Shown one piece after another: positions 1 through 6,276 of a stretch of 6,294 nt of DNA. The stretch comes from a bacterium (GTDB lineage Bacteria; Auribacterota; UBA3054; B51-G9). The DNA is taken from positions 1 to 6,294 of the forward strand of contig JAOZSF010000034.1 of NCBI GenBank assembly GCA_029939815.1, read 5' to 3'. The number at the start of each line of letters is the position of its first letter. Position 1 is the stretch's first letter. The position numbers were made by a program, and so were the translations under genes. Under the pieces are notes generated by a model, which was given only the letters and a program-made list of their open reading frames with translations, ran no database searches and was not told the DNA's origin.

Positions 1-33
1 CAACAACCAACAACAACCAACCCACAACCAACA
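1..33 (+). repeat. CA-rich direct-repeat leader before the hydrolase-like gene
   Basis: The 33 bases before the first ATG contain only A and C. They begin with two exact tandem copies of the 10-mer CAACAACCAA, followed by a degenerate third copy (CCCACAACCAA) and then ACA. There is no G, so no Shine-Dalgarno sequence is possible. The leader mRNA would be essentially unstructured, because A and C cannot pair with each other. It contains no stop in the frame of the gene, but also no ATG, GTG or TTG, so it does not offer an earlier start inside the window. It may be an unstructured translation-enhancing leader or a simple-sequence tract that continues upstream. Confidence 0.75.
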
Positions 34-1968
34 ATGAAAAAAATCATTTTCATTTTTTCCCTGCTCCTTTATTCATTTTGTTTATTTGCAAGCGATAGTG
101 ATGAAGCCGTTAAATGGGAAAAAAGAAATTCAGCCGCTTATCAACTATTACAAAAATGGAAACCCGGGATTCCGGAAATCAAATCCGGAGAAGCCGTTTT
201 CGGCATCAGCTCAGTCGCTAAAAAAGGTGATGTAAGCCTTGTTATCGAAATTTCAACAAACGCGCCGCAGACTTTCTACCAATTTTACTCAGATTTCACA
301 AATATAAATGAAGGCGAACTTTATGAAATGAGCGCGTGGGTGAAAACAGAAAATCTTCGCGGCGGTGTTGGCGCTTTTATGGGTGTTGGCGCGATAGATA
401 CCAATGCACCCTACGACCGGCTTTTTTCTGCCGATTCAGAGCGTGTAACCGGAAATTCAGAATGGACAAAAATCACCTCGGCAATTATTGTTCCGAAAAA
501 TATAAAAAAATTGAAGATGATTTTATTGGTAAATGGCAGAGGGAAAGCATATTTCAATGATATCAAACTCACAAAAATAAAAAAGTTCCCTTCTCTGAAA
601 AGCGATGAAATTATTTCTGTAAATATTACCGACAAAATCACAACAAAACAATTTATCGGTTTTGGTTATGAAGATGACGCATTCTTTTTTAACGATGAAA
701 ATCAAAAAACGAATGGCGTGCAATATTTGTCCGCTGCCGATTTAAAACTTCGCAACGACAGAATTAAAGAGCTTAATCCATCGGTAATTGCAACGCTTTT
801 CTGGTGGGATGCTATTTCGCCTTCTCATGATATAAATAAAATCACTTATGACACCCGCAAAATGAGAGATCTCATTAAAATGCTTGAGGTTCATCAGAAA
901 GCGGGAAGAAAAGTTTTTATGGGAGATGTTCATTGGGGATGGAATAAAAAGAATTTTACTTATAATAAAAAAAATGTTGAAAAAGGCGCGCGTGAATACG
1001 CTAACCTGATAAAATATCTTGTTAAAGAAAAAGGTCTTACCTGCTTGAAGTTCATCTGCATTTCCGGGGAGGTCGATATGGTGTTTGAAGGCCTTGGCGG
1101 TTCGTTTGCTACTTATACAAATGCCTGTGTGATTTTGAGGAGAGAGCTTGATAAAGCCGGTTTGAAAAAAGTGAAAATTATCGGGGATAAGTCCGGCGGT
1201 TTTGTCTGGCTCGAAAAAATAACTCCGATTATGGATGACCAGTTTGACATTTTTACAATCCATGAGTATCCTGAACCAACACAGGTTGCGGTAGTTGATT
1301 ATAGAATGAAACGAACTCTGGATATTGTTAAAAAACATTCAAAACCAATCGGAAAAGATAAATACGGATATATTTATAAACCAACTTTTCTCTATGAAAT
1401 AGGCGCTAACAAAGCGAGTGACGGTGGAGCGGCTTCTTCATTATCTCCAACGTTTGATTATGGTCTGCTTTGTGCCAATACTGCAATTCTCGGCTTGAAT
1501 AATGGAATCATAGGCGGCTCGGTTTGGTGTTTACATTCAATGTATTATCCCGGCTATAATATGATGAAATACGGGATTTGGGAATTTAAAGACAAAAATT
1601 GGGAAATCAGACCTGTATTTTACGGATACGGCTTGTTTTCAAAATTTGCCCGTGGGGGAATGCTGCCGTTAAAAGTTGAAGTCAAGCCGGAAAGTTATGA
1701 TTTAACTGCCGGCGCATTAAAAAGCAAGACCGGAAAGTATATTTTTTATGCTGTTAACCTTTCGGATAAGAATGTGGAATTAAAAATATCGGGATTGCCC
1801 CGCAGGAAATATGAGATTTACGAATATGCTGAAAATCATTTACCGAAAAGAAGCGACAGATTATACGGCAAAATATCCGCGCTAAAAACCGGTAAAATAT
1901 GGAGCCCGGTAAATAAAATTGTTCCGATAAACGGGAGAACGATTATAATGCTGAAAAGTATTTTTTAG
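34..1968 (+). CDS. Secreted glycoside hydrolase-like protein (probable clan GH-A TIM barrel with N-terminal CBM-like domain)
   Basis: This 644-residue exported protein probably acts on a carbohydrate outside the cytoplasm. Residues 1-20 form a Sec signal peptide (Lys-Lys, hydrophobic core, LFAS before an acidic mature start). Residues about 40-180 resemble a CBM4/9/22-type jelly roll (YEMSAWVKTE, then a strand ending AYFNDIKL). Residues about 205-525 look like a TIM barrel: GFGYEDDAFF (209-218) for strand 1, TLFWWD (254-259) for strand 2, KVFMGDVHWGW (293-303) for strand 3, ISGE with Glu346 after strand 4, FDIFTIHEYP with His410 near strand 6, and FLYEIGA with Glu455 on strand 7. Glu346 and Glu455 are my candidates for acid/base and nucleophile. 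Most GH-A enzymes have Asn before the acid/base Glu; here it is Gly, so the assignment is tentative. Residues about 530-644 look like a C-terminal beta sandwich, as in GH39/GH51 relatives. The GH family and substrate are not recognisable by eye. The start is the only candidate directly preceding the signal peptide. A sugar ABC permease follows 90 bases downstream, which suggests co-expression. Confidence 0.72.
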   Translation: MKKIIFIFSLLLYSFCLFASDSDEAVKWEKRNSAAYQLLQKWKPGIPEIKSGEAVFGISSVAKKGDVSLVIEISTNAPQTFYQFYSDFTNINEGELYEMSAWVKTENLRGGVGAFMGVGAIDTNAPYDRLFSADSERVTGNSEWTKITSAIIVPKNIKKLKMILLVNGRGKAYFNDIKLTKIKKFPSLKSDEIISVNITDKITTKQFIGFGYEDDAFFFNDENQKTNGVQYLSAADLKLRNDRIKELNPSVIATLFWWDAISPSHDINKITYDTRKMRDLIKMLEVHQKAGRKVFMGDVHWGWNKKNFTYNKKNVEKGAREYANLIKYLVKEKGLTCLKFICISGEVDMVFEGLGGSFATYTNACVILRRELDKAGLKKVKIIGDKSGGFVWLEKITPIMDDQFDIFTIHEYPEPTQVAVVDYRMKRTLDIVKKHSKPIGKDKYGYIYKPTFLYEIGANKASDGGAASSLSPTFDYGLLCANTAILGLNNGIIGGSVWCLHSMYYPGYNMMKYGIWEFKDKNWEIRPVFYGYGLFSKFARGGMLPLKVEVKPESYDLTAGALKSKTGKYIFYAVNLSDKNVELKISGLPRRKYEIYEYAENHLPKRSDRLYGKISALKTGKIWSPVNKIVPINGRTIIMLKSIF

Positions 1969-2015
1969 GAAGAGCGAAGAATTTGTGTCGGCTTTTATTA
2001 TCTCAGTAATTTAAG

Positions 2016-2021
2016 TATAAT
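2016..2021 (+). promoter_or_regulatory. Possible -10 element before the permease gene
   Basis: The gap between the hydrolase-like gene and the permease holds an exact TATAAT, 37 bases before the permease ATG. No convincing -35 hexamer lies 16-18 bases upstream (the sequence there is TTTTATT). The region is so AT-rich that a chance match is plausible. If real, it would let the transporter be expressed independently of the upstream gene. No hairpin with a T-run is seen in the gap, so readthrough from the hydrolase-like gene is also expected. Confidence 0.3.
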
Positions 2022-2058
2022 GTCTATTATAAATTTTAATTAAACAAACATTTAACTA

Positions 2059-3036
2059 ATGAAATTTCTTAAGAAACCAGAGGCAAGAGCATTAATCGCT
2101 CTTATATTTGTCCTGATTATAGGGTTCACCTTCAACGCTGACGGCGCTTTCTTTAAGTGGACAACTCATCGTGATATGCTTCGGTATATTTCCGTTTTCG
2201 CTATTCTCGGCTGCGGAATGACTCTTGTGATAATCACCGCTGGAATCGACCTTTCGGTTGGAAGTGTTGTTGGTCTTACAGCTGTTTTATTTTCGCTTTT
2301 CTCAATTCAATACGGATGGAGTCCGTGGCTGGTAATTCCTGTTGTTTTACTTGCCGGAACCGCCTGCGGTATGATTTCCGGAACGCTGATCTCAAAATGG
2401 GAAATGCAGCCTTTTATTGCTACACTTGCAATGATGGTATTTGCTCGCGGTGCAGCGAAATGGATTTCCGGAGGGCAGAAAGTTTCTACCGCTGTCGCTC
2501 AAAGTGACGGGAGTTATAAATATGTTAATGTGCCGGAGATATATAACTTTATCAGTGCGAAGATTCTTCATAATAATATCGCAATTGTAACAATTATTTT
2601 TCTTGTTTGTGCTTTGATTGCCTATCTTGTCCTTTCAAAACTCCGGTGGGGAAGATATATGTTCGCAATCGGCGGAAATGAAGAAGCAGCGCGGCTTTCC
2701 GGCGTTCCGGTTGTGATGACAAAACTGATCGCTTACGGATTATGCGGTTTGTTCGCCGCGGTAGCCGGAATTTGTCAGGCAGCTCAGGAACAGCAGGGAG
2801 ATCCGGAAGCCGGAATGTCTTATGAACTGACGGCAATCGCGATTGTTGTTATCGGCGGAACAAGTCTTTCAGGAGGGCGTGGCGGTATCGGATTAACAAT
2901 AATCGGCGCATTAACAATTGGTTATCTTGAAAAAATCCTGAGTATAAATGCTGTTGGTGAAGCTTACCGGTTAATGCTGACCGGTGTTATTATTGCTGCA
3001 GCGGTATTATTTCAAAGAACCAGAAAAAGATCATAA
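2059..3036 (+). CDS. Sugar ABC transporter permease, RbsC/YtfT type (BPD_transp_2)
   Basis: This 325-residue inner-membrane protein is the permease of a carbohydrate-uptake ABC transporter, where it would dimerise and couple to an RbsA/MglA-type ATPase. Family hallmarks are clear. Several hydrophobic helices begin at residue 12. The motif TAGIDLSVGSVVGL lies at about 60-73. The cytoplasmic ATPase-coupling segment GGNEEAARLSGV is at 205-216. The conserved GGTSLSGGRGG is at 266-276, followed by a last pair of helices and a basic tail (RTRKRS). The length is normal for RbsC-like proteins. A polar insert near 140-165 (GGQKVSTAVAQ...) matches the usual periplasmic loop of this subgroup. The ATG lacks an SD; the leader is A/T-rich (TAAACAAACATTTAACTA). 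The substrate-binding protein follows after 63 bases, as expected for one transporter operon. The transported sugar cannot be told from the sequence. Confidence 0.93.
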   Translation: MKFLKKPEARALIALIFVLIIGFTFNADGAFFKWTTHRDMLRYISVFAILGCGMTLVIITAGIDLSVGSVVGLTAVLFSLFSIQYGWSPWLVIPVVLLAGTACGMISGTLISKWEMQPFIATLAMMVFARGAAKWISGGQKVSTAVAQSDGSYKYVNVPEIYNFISAKILHNNIAIVTIIFLVCALIAYLVLSKLRWGRYMFAIGGNEEAARLSGVPVVMTKLIAYGLCGLFAAVAGICQAAQEQQGDPEAGMSYELTAIAIVVIGGTSLSGGRGGIGLTIIGALTIGYLEKILSINAVGEAYRLMLTGVIIAAAVLFQRTRKRS

Positions 3037-3054
3037 GCAAATAAATAAAAGAAA

Positions 3055-3076
3055 TCGTTAATAGTTTATATAACGA
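3055..3076 (+). promoter_or_regulatory. Short inverted repeat between permease and binding-protein genes
   Basis: TCGTTA and TAACGA form a perfect 6-base inverted repeat separated by 10 bases. It is the only GC-containing symmetry in the 63-base gap. It could form a small intercistronic hairpin, of the kind that helps binding proteins accumulate above permease levels, or it could be a repressor operator. There is no following T-run, so it is not a terminator. The repeat is short enough to be chance. Confidence 0.25.
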
Positions 3077-3090
3077 ATAACAATTAAACA

Positions 3091-3095
3091 AAGGA
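3091..3095 (+). promoter_or_regulatory. Ribosome binding site of the substrate-binding protein gene
   Basis: AAGGA lies 4 bases before the ATG at 3100. The spacing is short, but this is the only SD-like sequence at a usable distance in the 1-4059 cluster. It supports the chosen start and stronger translation of the binding protein than of the two genes before it. Confidence 0.6.
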
Positions 3096-3099
3096 AAAA

Positions 3100-4059
3100 A
3101 TGAAAACAAAACTATTTTTATCAATCGCGGCATCACTTGTTATTTTTGCTTGCGGAAAAAAAGAAGATGAGTCAACAGCAAAAGTTAATAAAGCAGCTCC
3201 GGCAGCTGCCAAACAGAAAATTATCGGCATGAGTCAGTGTAATCTTGGTGAACCATGGCGCGTTCAGATGAATGAAGATATAAGACTTGCTGCAGCGAAA
3301 CGTCCTGAATTAAAAATTATTTTTAAGGATGCGCAAAATGATTCTTTAAAACAAGTAGCGCAGATTGAAGAATTTATAAGCGCGGGCGTTGATGCTATAA
3401 TTGTTTCACCTAAAGAAGCAGCACCGCTTACCCCGGTAATTAAAACGGCTTTTGAAAAAGGGATACCTGTTATTGTGCTTGACCGGCGTGTTAACGGAGA
3501 TAAATACACCTGTTTTATCGGTGCGGACAATAAAAAAATAGGTAAAGCGGCAGGAGAATGGATTGTCAAAAAGCTCGGCGGAAAAGGGAATATTATCGAA
3601 CTTAAAGGGCTAATGACTTCAACTCCGGGACAGGATAGACACAGCGGATTCCGTGCCGGAATTAAGGGAAGTGACTTGGAAATTATTTTTGAGGCGGATA
3701 TGAAATGGCTTGAACCACAGGCGCGTAAAGAAATGGAATCTGCTCTCGCGAGATTTAAAGATATCAATCTTGTTTATGCTCATAATGATCCGGGAGCCCA
3801 CGGAGCTTATCTTGCCGCCAAAGCAGCCGGCAGAGAAAAAGAAATGCTTTTCGTTGGAATTGACGGTCTGCCTCAGGAAGGAAGAATGTATGTTAAGCAG
3901 GGAGTTCTTGCCGCAAGTTTTGAATATCCGACCGGAGGTAAAGAAGCTGTTGACACAGTGGTGGATATTTTCGGCGGAAAAAAACCTGAAAAAGAAATTA
4001 CTTTGAAATCTCATGTCTTTACAAAAGAAAATATTGATAAAGGCGGCGAGTGGCTGTAA
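3100..4059 (+). CDS. Sugar ABC transporter substrate-binding lipoprotein (Peripla_BP_4, RbsB/YtfQ-like)
   Basis: This 319-residue class I periplasmic binding protein would deliver a sugar to the adjacent permease. Residues 1-17 are a lipoprotein signal ending in an IFA-C lipobox, so Cys18 should be lipidated. An Ala/Lys/Pro-rich tether follows to about residue 39. The two-lobed fold starts at KIIGMSQCNLGEPWR (40-54). Family features include VDAIIVSPKEAAPL (about 98-111), the ligand-contacting VLDRRVNGDKY (126-136), GADNKKIGKAAGEWI, TPGQDRHSGFRAG, AHNDPGAHGAYLAAK (227-241) and VGIDGLPQEG (252-261). The DRRVN and QDRHSGF segments resemble YtfQ-type sugar-binding proteins, but the ligand is not determined. 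The length is normal. The upstream permease is its evident partner. No ATPase gene lies between or after them in this window, although rbs- and ytf-type loci usually carry one close by. Confidence 0.92.
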   Translation: MKTKLFLSIAASLVIFACGKKEDESTAKVNKAAPAAAKQKIIGMSQCNLGEPWRVQMNEDIRLAAAKRPELKIIFKDAQNDSLKQVAQIEEFISAGVDAIIVSPKEAAPLTPVIKTAFEKGIPVIVLDRRVNGDKYTCFIGADNKKIGKAAGEWIVKKLGGKGNIIELKGLMTSTPGQDRHSGFRAGIKGSDLEIIFEADMKWLEPQARKEMESALARFKDINLVYAHNDPGAHGAYLAAKAAGREKEMLFVGIDGLPQEGRMYVKQGVLAASFEYPTGGKEAVDTVVDIFGGKKPEKEITLKSHVFTKENIDKGGEWL

Positions 4060-4081
4060 TTGACCACATTAAAATCAAAAT

Positions 4082-4110
4082 TTGTTCTTTTGCTGCTTTT
4101 GTGGTATAAT
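4082..4110 (+). promoter_or_regulatory. Extended -10 sigma-70-type promoter for the PepSY-like gene
   Basis: An exact TATAAT at 4105-4110 is preceded by TGG, giving an extended -10 (TGGTATAAT). TTGTTC at 4082-4087 is a partial -35 match at the ideal 17-base spacing. Transcription would start near 4117, leaving a leader of about 38 bases. This separates the small exported protein from the transporter operon upstream. Confidence 0.7.
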
Positions 4111-4143
4111 ATAACAAGTCAACAATTTTTAACCCTTAAAGTC

Positions 4144-4148
4144 AGGAG
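4144..4148 (+). promoter_or_regulatory. Strong Shine-Dalgarno site of the PepSY-like gene
   Basis: AGGAG lies 6 bases before the ATG at 4155. It is the best SD in the window. It selects this ATG over the in-frame ATGs at codons 8 and 9, which would also shorten the signal peptide. Confidence 0.8.
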
Positions 4149-4154
4149 TCTGAT

Positions 4155-4553
4155 ATGAAAACAAAAACCCTATGTATGATGATTATTGTCGCAATGGTAT
4201 TTACTGTATCCGTAAATGTTTTTGCTGATTGCGGAAGTTGTGAAAAACCAAAAACACCTTGCTGTAAAAAACAGATCAAACAACAAATTGAACAAAAAGT
4301 TGAGGTGAAAAAAGAAAAAGAAGATGAAGATATTCCTCTCTCGCAAGTTCCTAAGAGCATAAAAAAAGCCGCCAAAGAAGCCGTTAAAGGGATAAAACTT
4401 ACAGAAGCCGAACTCGAAGACGGCGTCTATGAATTGAAAGGTTATGTTGGTGATCAAAAATATGAAGTTAAAATAACTCCTAAAGGCAAAGTCGTTAAAA
4501 TCGAGAAAGAAGAAGATGATAACGATGATAATGAAAAAGAAACAGATGATTAA
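4155..4553 (+). CDS. Exported Cys-cluster protein with PepSY-like domain
   Basis: This 132-residue protein has a Sec signal peptide (residues 1-24, hydrophobic core MMIIVAMVFTVSVNV, cleavage after VFA). The mature N-terminus is cysteine-rich: Cys26, Cys29, Cys36 and Cys37 form a CGSC-x6-CC pattern. A charged K/Q/E-rich linker (about 38-56) follows. Residues about 58-117 resemble a PepSY-like domain: a helix (LSQVPKSIKKAAKEAVKG), then strands (ITPKG, KVVKIE) with the typical DGVYELKGYVGDQKYEVKI pattern. The last dozen residues are almost all acidic or polar. PepSY-like proteins of this size are usually periplasmic and of unclear function. The paired cysteines could bind a metal ion or form disulfides, which is inference. 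The gene has its own promoter and terminator, so it is probably monocistronic and functionally independent of the sugar cluster. Confidence 0.8.
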   Translation: MKTKTLCMMIIVAMVFTVSVNVFADCGSCEKPKTPCCKKQIKQQIEQKVEVKKEKEDEDIPLSQVPKSIKKAAKEAVKGIKLTEAELEDGVYELKGYVGDQKYEVKITPKGKVVKIEKEEDDNDDNEKETDD

Positions 4554-4592
4554 ATAAGAGCACTTTCTTTAATTCAGAGTTATTTTATTAAT

Positions 4593-4632
4593 AAAAATCC
4601 CTCTCGATGTTTTATCATCGAGAGGGGTTTTT
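4593..4632. terminator. Intrinsic terminator after the PepSY-like gene, likely bidirectional
   Basis: Bases 4593-4609 and 4616-4632 form a 17-base-pair stem with one G-U pair and a 6-base loop (TTTTAT). The GC-containing core is CCCTCTCGATG against CATCGAGAGGG. The stem is flanked by an A5 run on the left and a T5 run on the right, so a U-tract would be present whichever strand is transcribed. It lies 39 bases after the stop codon and insulates the regulator gene downstream. Confidence 0.92.
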
Positions 4633-4639
4633 AATGGTA

Positions 4640-4668
4640 TTGCTTTTTTTTACACAATGTCATACAAT
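4640..4668 (+). promoter_or_regulatory. Candidate promoter for the NifA-like regulator gene
   Basis: TTGCTT at 4640-4645 and TACAAT at 4663-4668 are separated by exactly 17 bases, consistent with a housekeeping promoter. Transcription would begin near 4675, about 33 bases before the start codon. No sigma-54 -24/-12 site (GG and GC ten bases apart) was seen here, so autoactivation is not supported by the sequence. Confidence 0.5.
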
Positions 4669-4687
4669 ATGGTAGGAAATAACAAAA

Positions 4688-4706
4688 ATGTAATGTAATG
4701 GAATAA
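4688..4706 (+). other. Overlapping start-stop mini-ORFs in the regulator leader
   Basis: The 20 bases before the regulator start contain three ATGs, each closed almost at once: ATG-TAA at 4688-4693, ATG-TAA at 4693-4698 and ATG-GAA-TAA at 4698-4706. The true ATG follows at 4708. The first two overlap through the repeated unit ATGTA. The only SD-like sequence in the leader, AGGA at 4674-4677, is spaced for the first mini-ATG (10 bases) rather than the gene start (30 bases). Whether ribosomes use these codons is not shown by the sequence. Confidence 0.55.
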
Positions 4707-4707
4707 A

Positions 4708-6276
4708 ATGACAACTAAAAAATCAAACCAATCTGAACTGAGAAGAGAAGTGGCGGAACTTCACCTCCTGTTCGATATAAGTCAGGCACTTGAAAAAAGT
4801 TTGTACCTCAGAGATGTAGTAGGTCAAATCCAGGAAGCTATGGCTAAACGCATGGGAATGATGCGTGGAACGCTGACTTTGCTCAATCGCGAAACCGGTG
4901 AAATTTATATTGAAAAAGCTTACGGTCTTTCAAAAAGTCAACGGCAAAAAGGAAAGTATCAAATTGGACAGGGGATTACGGGGAAAGTTGTTGAAACCGG
5001 AGAAGCGGCAATTATTCCCAGAATATCAAAAGAACCGAAATTTTTGAATGTTACCGGTGCGCGAACGAACATTGAAAAAAAAGATATTTCGTTTATATGC
5101 GTTCCAATTAAACTCGGTACGGATATTGTCGGCGCGCTTAGTGCGGACAGACTATTTAACGATATGGTTTCTTTAAAAGAAGATGTCCGCCTCTTATCGA
5201 TTATTGCTTCAATGATCGCGCAAGCCGTGAAATTGAGGCAGGCTGTTCAGGAAGAAAAACAGAAACTTATCGATGAAGATAACCGGCTGCGTGAAGAACT
5301 TAAAGAGCGATTCCGACCCGATAATATTATTGGAAAGTCCAATGTAATGCAGAATGTTTTTAATCTTATTGCCCAGGTGGCTAAAAGTTCCGCCAATGTA
5401 CTCATTCGCGGCGAAAGCGGTACGGGGAAAGAACTGGTTGCCAATGCGATTCATTACAACAGTTTACGTGACACAAAACCTTTTATAAAAGTTAATTGCG
5501 CAGCGCTGCCGGAAACGATTGTCGAAAGTGAGCTGTTCGGTCACGAAAAAGGAGCGTTTACCGGCGCGCTTAGGACCAGAAAAGGAAGATTTGAAATGGC
5601 GTCCGGAGGCACCATTTTTCTCGATGAAGTAGGGGATTTCTCGCCGACAACACAGATAAAACTTCTTCGGTTTCTGCAAGAACGTGAGTTTGAACGTCTT
5701 GGCGGTAATGAAACAATTAAAGCTGATGTAAGAGTAGTTGCGGCAACAAACAGGAATCTTGAAGAGCTTATGGAGAAAGGAGAATTCAGGCAGGATTTAT
5801 ACTATCGTTTGAATGTTTTTCCTATTTATATTCCGCCGCTTAAACACAGGAAAACCGACATTTTACTCCTCGCGGATTGTTTTGTGGAAAAATACAGCAA
5901 AATAAATAATAAAAAAGTTAAAAGAATATCTACTCCCGCTATCGATATGCTTATGAGTTATCACTGGCCCGGAAATGTCCGTGAACTCGAAAATTGCATA
6001 GAACGCGCGGTTTTGCTCGCTGATGATGAAGCAATTCACAGTTATCACCTGCCGCCAACTTTGCAAACATCTGAGGCGGGCGGAGCAACGCTTGTCGGGG
6101 ATTTAAAAACAACACTCGATAATGTGGAATACGAACTTATAGTTGAAGCCCTTAAATCTTCCAGAGGCAATATGGCAAAAGCCGCGAGGACGTTAGGAAT
6201 TACTGAACGTCTGATGGGATTAAGAATTATAAAGCATGGAATTGAAGTAAGCAACTTTAAAAAACAAATTTTTTAA
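4708..6276 (+). CDS. Sigma-54-dependent transcriptional activator, NifA-type (GAF, AAA+, Fis HTH)
   Basis: This 522-residue cytoplasmic enhancer-binding protein would use ATP hydrolysis to open promoters held by sigma-54 RNA polymerase. Residues about 15-173 form a GAF sensory domain, as in NifA and FhlA. A charged, coiled-coil-like linker (about 174-203) leads into the AAA+ domain. Intact motifs are Walker A GESGTGKE (235-242), the sigma-54-contacting GAFTGA loop (282-287), Walker B GGTIFLDE (300-307), sensor I around AATN (345-348), FRQDLYYRLNVFPI (360-373) with the arginine-finger region, and WPGNVREL (420-427, sensor II). The C-terminal Fis-type helix-turn-helix spans about 486-512 (RGNMAKAARTLGITERLMGLR), a pattern typical of the NifA subfamily. 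The cysteine cluster that makes rhizobial NifA oxygen-sensitive is absent between AAA+ and HTH. No nif genes are visible, so a nitrogen-fixation role should not be assumed from the family name. The start is set by the last ATG after a stop-filled leader; no SD is correctly placed for it. Confidence 0.93.
   Translation: MTTKKSNQSELRREVAELHLLFDISQALEKSLYLRDVVGQIQEAMAKRMGMMRGTLTLLNRETGEIYIEKAYGLSKSQRQKGKYQIGQGITGKVVETGEAAIIPRISKEPKFLNVTGARTNIEKKDISFICVPIKLGTDIVGALSADRLFNDMVSLKEDVRLLSIIASMIAQAVKLRQAVQEEKQKLIDEDNRLREELKERFRPDNIIGKSNVMQNVFNLIAQVAKSSANVLIRGESGTGKELVANAIHYNSLRDTKPFIKVNCAALPETIVESELFGHEKGAFTGALRTRKGRFEMASGGTIFLDEVGDFSPTTQIKLLRFLQEREFERLGGNETIKADVRVVAATNRNLEELMEKGEFRQDLYYRLNVFPIYIPPLKHRKTDILLLADCFVEKYSKINNKKVKRISTPAIDMLMSYHWPGNVRELENCIERAVLLADDEAIHSYHLPPTLQTSEAGGATLVGDLKTTLDNVEYELIVEALKSSRGNMAKAARTLGITERLMGLRIIKHGIEVSNFKKQIF

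Noticed and set aside
1..33. CRISPR-like or CASP-type repeat array
   Set aside because: The repeats are 10 bases long, contiguous and without spacers, so this is a simple-sequence tract and not a CRISPR array.
742..1338. 198-codon open frame on the minus strand inside the hydrolase-like gene
   Set aside because: It is fully antisense to a gene with a signal peptide and recognisable fold motifs. Its translation shows no domain, signal or sensible composition.
2008..2035. AT-only imperfect hairpin (AATTT/ATAAT against ATTAT/AAATT) around the possible -10 before the permease
   Set aside because: The arms contain only A and T and need a 4-base bulge. This is expected by chance in such AT-rich intergenic DNA, and it is too weak for a terminator.
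3264..3767. 167-codon open frame on the minus strand inside the binding-protein gene
   Set aside because: It is antisense to a clear Peripla_BP_4 protein. Its Ser/Ile/Pro-rich translation is typical of the reverse complement of a Lys/Glu/Asp-rich gene.
4060..4104. Terminator directly after the binding-protein gene
   Set aside because: No stable GC-containing hairpin followed by a T-run is present. The transporter transcript may read into the small gene or stop by another means.
4635..4648. TGG...GC resembling a sigma-54 -24/-12 promoter before the regulator
   Set aside because: GG at 4636-4637 and GC at 4642-4643 are only 4 bases apart. A sigma-54 promoter needs a 10-base spacing.
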